Shown here piece by piece: positions 62,501 to 64,000 of a stretch of 64,000 nt of DNA. The stretch spans positions 186,001 to 250,000 of the forward strand of contig WBMW01005475.1 in NCBI GenBank assembly GCA_013396635.1. Direction: 5' to 3'. A program made the translations under genes and the position numbers. How positions within the stretch are numbered: the first letter of the stretch is position 1; the number at the start of each line of letters is the position of its first letter. Below the pieces are notes generated by a model that was not told the origin of the DNA, did no database searches, and saw only the letters and a program-made list of their open reading frames with translations. Origin of the DNA: Penelope pileata (lineage: Eukaryota; Chordata; Aves; Galliformes; Cracidae).

Positions 62501-62506
62501 CGACAT
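29504..62506 (-). CDS. SLC7A5: SLC7A5, large neutral amino acid transporter LAT1 (complete, 10 coding exons)
   Basis: LAT1 is the light chain of the CD98 heterodimer. It exchanges large neutral amino acids (Leu, Phe, Trp, His), thyroid hormones and L-DOPA across the plasma membrane, independent of sodium. Ten exons join to 1581 nt, or 526 residues plus stop; human LAT1 has 507. Exons: 61912-62506, 48675-48800, 37027-37132, 36251-36295, 34766-34889, 33952-34055, 33303-33399, 32804-32953, 31414-31591, 29504-29559. All introns are GT-AG and all phases agree. Visible features include the TM1 unwound motif G84-S85-G86 (TIIGSGIF), Cys183 in FPTCPVP equivalent to human Cys164 that bonds to CD98hc, and Phe271 in LFAYGGW equivalent to human substrate-gating Phe252. 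Twelve membrane helices are expected from the family. Residues 1-65 are a cytosolic tail longer than in mammals. The start has an ideal context (GCCACC before ATG). Regulation by ATF4 is known for the mammalian gene. Confidence 0.98.
29560..31413 (-). other. SLC7A5: SLC7A5 intron 9
   Basis: This is a 1.85-kb GT-AG intron with a 19-bp direct duplication at 30134-30171. No other element was recognised. Confidence 0.9.
30134..30171. repeat. 19-bp tandem duplication
   Basis: GGAAAGGTGCTAAACTGGA occurs twice in perfect direct succession within SLC7A5 intron 9. Confidence 0.9.
31414..31591 (-). CDS. SLC7A5: SLC7A5 coding exon 9
   Basis: The acceptor is CCTTGTTAG and the donor GTAAGT. The 178 nt encode residues 450-508: VNICLPIFFILACLFLIAVS, FWMTPKECGIGFAIIFSGIP, FYFFGVWWQNKPKWILQGI. 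These are the last two helices. Confidence 0.98.
31592..32803 (-). other. SLC7A5: SLC7A5 intron 8
   Basis: This is a 1.2-kb GT-AG intron with a T-rich tract near 32010. No repeat or gene was recognised. Confidence 0.9.
32804..32953 (-). CDS. SLC7A5: SLC7A5 coding exon 8
   Basis: The acceptor is TTCTGGATGCAG and the donor GTGAGA. The 150 nt (50 whole codons) encode residues 400-449: CVMTLLYAFSNDIFSVINFF, SFFNWLCVALAIIGMMWLRY, KKPELERPIR. Confidence 0.98.
32954..33302 (-). other. SLC7A5: SLC7A5 intron 7
   Basis: This is the shortest intron of the gene (349 bp), GT-AG, with nothing notable. Confidence 0.9.
33303..33399 (-). CDS. SLC7A5: SLC7A5 coding exon 7
   Basis: The acceptor is TGTCCCTCAG and the donor GTAAGC. 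The 97 nt complete Arg367 and encode LFFVGSREGHLPSILSMIHP, then LLTPVPSLVFT, to residue 399. Confidence 0.97.
33400..33951 (-). other. SLC7A5: SLC7A5 intron 6
   Basis: This GT-AG intron is 552 bp long with nothing notable. Confidence 0.9.
33952..34055 (-). CDS. SLC7A5: SLC7A5 coding exon 6
   Basis: The acceptor is CCCATTTAG and the donor GTAGGT. The 104 nt encode residues 333-366 (DFGNYHLGVMAWIIPVFVGL, then SCFGSVNGSLFTSS) and part of Arg367. Confidence 0.97.
34347..34400. repeat. GGAAGATACAGAGA-type short tandem repeat
   Basis: Three diverged copies of a purine-rich unit (GGAAGATACAGAGA and variants) lie close together in SLC7A5 intron 5. Confidence 0.75.
34630..34650. other. Assembly gap (21 N)
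   Basis: A run of 21 N follows a run of T and precedes another. The unresolved sequence is probably a homopolymer or simple repeat of unknown length inside SLC7A5 intron 5; it does not touch an exon. Confidence 0.98.
34766..34889 (-). CDS. SLC7A5: SLC7A5 coding exon 5
   Basis: The acceptor is TTTCTTTCTAG and the donor GTAGGT. The 124 nt encode residues 291-332: NLPLAIIISLPVVTLVYVLT, NLAYFTTLSTEQML and SEAVAV. Confidence 0.97.
34890..36250 (-). other. SLC7A5: SLC7A5 intron 4
   Basis: This is a 1.36-kb GT-AG intron with no recognised repeat or gene. Confidence 0.9.
36251..36295 (-). CDS. SLC7A5: SLC7A5 coding exon 4 (45 nt)
   Basis: The acceptor is CTTTTATTGCAG and the donor GTAGGT. This very short exon encodes NYLNFVTEEMINPY between two split codons (Trp276 and Arg291). 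Its sequence matches human exactly, so the small size is real rather than an assembly fault. Confidence 0.97.
36296..37026 (-). other. SLC7A5: SLC7A5 intron 3
   Basis: This is a 731-bp GT-AG intron with nothing notable. Confidence 0.9.
37027..37132 (-). CDS. SLC7A5: SLC7A5 coding exon 3
   Basis: The acceptor is CGCTGCAG and the donor GTAAGA. The 106 nt encode residues 241-275: a diverged extracellular loop (GDVTSLTPEHSFANTK), then conserved VGNIVLALYSGLFAYGG with gating Phe271. A Trp codon is split across the next intron. Confidence 0.97.
37561..37620. repeat. 30-bp imperfect tandem duplication
   Basis: Two consecutive 30-bp units share GAAGT, then CTT or TTT, then TTTAGGGCTTGA, with AGC near their ends. 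They differ at several positions, so the duplication is not recent. Confidence 0.75.
46927..47274 (+). other. Unrecognised open reading frame, 115 codons, antisense in SLC7A5 intron 2
   Basis: An ATG-initiated frame of 115 codons lies in a stop-free stretch running from 46804. The predicted product is Lys/Glu/Leu-rich in its first half (EEKLRKLQKLKGRAYKRSLQ) and Ser/Thr-rich towards the end. I do not recognise any family. Composition looks more coding-like than other open frames in the introns, but no promoter, introns or polyadenylation signal were established. It could be a retrocopy remnant, a species-limited gene or chance. Confidence 0.2.
48675..48800 (-). CDS. SLC7A5: SLC7A5 coding exon 2
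   Basis: The acceptor is CATTTCTTATAG and the donor GTGAGT. The 126 nt encode residues 199-240 (LLLTAVNCYSVKAATRVQ, then DAFAAAKLLALALIIVLGF), around helices 4-5. Confidence 0.98.
60226..60234 (+). promoter_or_regulatory. C/EBP-ATF response element match (TGATGCAAT)
   Basis: The sequence is a perfect match to the composite site bound by ATF4-C/EBP heterodimers. It lies about 2.3 kb downstream of the LAT1 start codon in intron 1. Mammalian SLC7A5 is an ATF4 target; use of this site is inference. Confidence 0.35.
60595..60603 (+). promoter_or_regulatory. C/EBP-ATF response element match (TGATGCAAG)
   Basis: This is a second TGATGCAA core, 369 bp from the first and on the same strand. Confidence 0.3.
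61305..61342. repeat. Poly-A tract with ambiguous base
   Basis: A long A homopolymer is interrupted by a single N at 61320 followed by T. Length and exact sequence are unreliable. Confidence 0.9.
61912..62506 (-). CDS. SLC7A5: SLC7A5 coding exon 1
   Basis: This exon is 595 nt, encoding residues 1-198 plus one base, ending with donor GTAAGTAG. It covers the cytosolic tail and roughly helices 1-3 with the start of 4: GVAIIVGTIIGSGIFVTPTG, GGDYAYMLEVYGSLPAFLKL, IRPSSQYIVALVFATYLLKP. It is strongly G+C-rich, unlike the downstream exons, because it lies in the CpG island. Confidence 0.98.
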
Positions 62507-62564
62507 GGTGGCGGGGCGCGGAGCGGAGCAAGGCGGGCGCTGCCGGGCGCTCGGCAGCCACCAT
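62325..62564 (-). other. Upstream ORF overlapping the LAT1 start codon
   Basis: A minus-strand ATG at 62562-62564, 58 nt before the LAT1 ATG and out of frame with it, opens a 79-codon frame ending in TGA at 62325-62327 inside exon 1. Its context is moderate (T at -3, G at +4), whereas the LAT1 ATG has an ideal GCCACC context. If the transcript begins upstream of 62564 this would be an overlapping upstream ORF that reduces LAT1 initiation unless leaky scanning occurs. Confidence 0.5.
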
Positions 62565-62673
62565 GCAGCCGCCCCTTTTGTTCCGTCGGCGGTGGGCGGC
62601 GTGCGGCGAGCGCCTCCCGGTTAGGCGGGGAGCTGCCCGCCGAGGGGCTGGGCTCCTTGCTGGGGGAAGGACG

Positions 62674-62703
62674 AAGAGGAGGAGGAGGAGGGAGGAGGAG
62701 AGG
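62674..62703. repeat. GGA-rich (polypurine) tract
   Basis: Repeated GGA units on the plus strand give a polypyrimidine tract on the SLC7A5 sense strand, about 170-200 bp upstream of the LAT1 ATG. It may lie in the promoter or 5' UTR. Confidence 0.8.
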
Positions 62704-62900
62704 TTGCAGCGACCCAGGCTTGCGCGGTGCCGTGTCGGGGAGCCGCCCGGCTCGGTCTCCTCTGCCTCAAGGTGGGCGAGCATGGAGCAAAGCAGTGCCC
62801 GCCAGCTTCTGCTCCCGAAGGCAGCAGGAAGCCGGCCAGGCAGGGCATTGCGTTACCCGGCCTCGGCTGCGCTCTTACACAGCAGAATATGGCGGAGAGA

Positions 62901-64000
62901 GGTAGGGGGAACCCTAAATTCTACAAAACCTGCATCTCCCAACTCCCACTGCCTCATTGATTTCAGCGTGCTCGCTGCACTCTTCCACGTGCTGTATTTG
63001 CTCAACCACAGACCACGTTCCAGCTGCTGTGCTGCCTGCATTTCTGCAGAGCCACTGCAGAACTCTGCCTGCTGTTTCCTGCACTGCACAAAAACAGAAA
63101 TCTGCCAATCTGGCAAGCACGCAGGCAGAACGGGCAACTTCCATTGCACCATCTCAGTGGAGGCACAGGATCTGCATCCAAGGAGACTGACTTGGCATCT
63201 TCACATCAGTGCCTAAGGAGCCAATTCCTTGTCCTTGCAGGACAGAAATGACGACCTTAAAGGCTAAAGCTTCAGCAACAAGCATCCCCACTGAGAGCTG
63301 GAAGCAGTACCTCTGAGAATCTGCATGTCTGCCAGGGAGTAGATGGCATCCCATAAGAACTTGTGCCCAGGCTTCAAAACACAGCGTCAGTGTCCTTCCT
63401 CCCCATATCATCCTCCTCCATGCAGGTGTCAGACAAGCTTCAGGCACTAGGGAGTCAGGAGGTTTTCTGCAAGATACCTCTGCGAAATGTCAGATCTGAA
63501 TTTTTCTAACGTTTTAGGCACAGTTTCAGGTAGCTCGCACTGGTAATGGCATCGTGACTACTTACACCCAGTGGAGGAACGCTGGGCTCCCTCCAGCAGC
63601 CTCCCGAAGCACTTAGCAGAACGTGACACCTAGTGGCTGGCAGCTGCAACACAACTGGGAGACGCTGAAGGGTTCGAGCATCTGTAAGCATCCGTACTTA
63701 GGAAGAAAGCAGACAAATTACATTTCCACTGAGCACGTTTTCCTGGTTTTCAAAGGGAAATGGGATCCTGAAGAGATTCAATAGACTATAAAAATTAAAA
63801 AAAAAAATAAAAATCAGTACATTGTGGACAATTTCACAGAATTTTCCAGTGAATCCCAAATCCTTTTTTCAGCTCGCTAGCTTAACATGAGCCCTATCAC
63901 ACAGGCTCTGTGACTATAATCTAAACGGATTATTTTTCAAAGATAGATTCTTCCAACACTTGTTACTGTATCTCATACTTTATCCTTTACAAAGTGTTCA
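62901..64000. other. DNA upstream of SLC7A5, no gene seen
   Basis: Composition falls back to the genomic average after about 62900. No coding block on either strand resembles a known protein. In mammals the next genes in this direction are CA5A and BANP, but no exon of either was found here. Confidence 0.6.

Larger units (their letters stand above)
61900..62900. promoter_or_regulatory. CpG-rich promoter and exon 1 of SLC7A5
   Basis: G+C and CpG density rise sharply across exon 1 and about 400 bp upstream. Features upstream of the ATG include GGGGCGGC (Sp1-like, minus strand, near 62570), a GGA-repeat tract at 62674-62703 and a minus-strand CCGCCATATT (YY1-like) near 62890. No TATA box is evident. 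This suits a housekeeping-type, inducible CpG-island promoter. Confidence 0.75.

Noticed and set aside
62350..63216. 288-codon plus-strand open frame over the SLC7A5 promoter
   Set aside because: It is antisense to exon 1 and the CpG island, of low-complexity composition, and explained by high G+C content.
62901..64000. Possible CA5A 3' exon upstream of SLC7A5
   Set aside because: CA5A is the next gene in mammals, but no carbonic anhydrase coding block was seen on the minus strand here.

Overview
The window is nuclear DNA of a vertebrate, most likely a bird and plausibly a galliform such as chicken. Coding exons are split by GT-AG introns, introns are compact, two CpG-rich promoters are visible, interspersed repeats are few, and the only recognisable transposons are short CR1 LINE 3' ends, which suits birds. 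The two genes found, KLHDC4 and SLC7A5, lie next to each other in the same orientation in mammals too (human 16q24.2). The species call is inference; both gene calls rest on clear homology read from the sequence.

Layout, left to right. Positions 1-10788 hold the 5' part of KLHDC4 on the minus strand: five coding exons, the first 168 codons, with the rest of the gene beyond position 1. Its CpG-rich promoter lies at about 10600-11060. Positions 11060 to about 25600 are intergenic and I could support no protein gene there. They contain a 23-bp minisatellite, a CR1 fragment, a doubled homeodomain-type motif and an AT-rich island at about 24120-24960. From about 25600 (end uncertain) to 62506 lies the complete SLC7A5 gene, also on the minus strand: ten coding exons encoding a 526-residue LAT1 amino-acid exchanger, with introns 1 (13.1 kb) and 2 (11.5 kb) making up most of its length. 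Its CpG-rich promoter is at about 61900-62900, and the last 1.1 kb is upstream DNA with no gene I can recognise.

I reconstructed all fifteen exons by hand. Every junction keeps frame and every intron fully inside the window is GT-AG. LAT1 pairs with CD98hc (SLC3A2) at the plasma membrane and exchanges large neutral amino acids; KLHDC4 is a kelch-repeat protein of poorly known role. The two share a neighbourhood, not a known pathway.

No new biological system is evident. The observations most worth checking are an upstream ORF that overlaps the LAT1 start codon, two C/EBP-ATF (ATF4-type) motifs in intron 1, an avian N-terminal extension of LAT1 that changes its lysine pattern, and an unexplained open frame inside intron 2.
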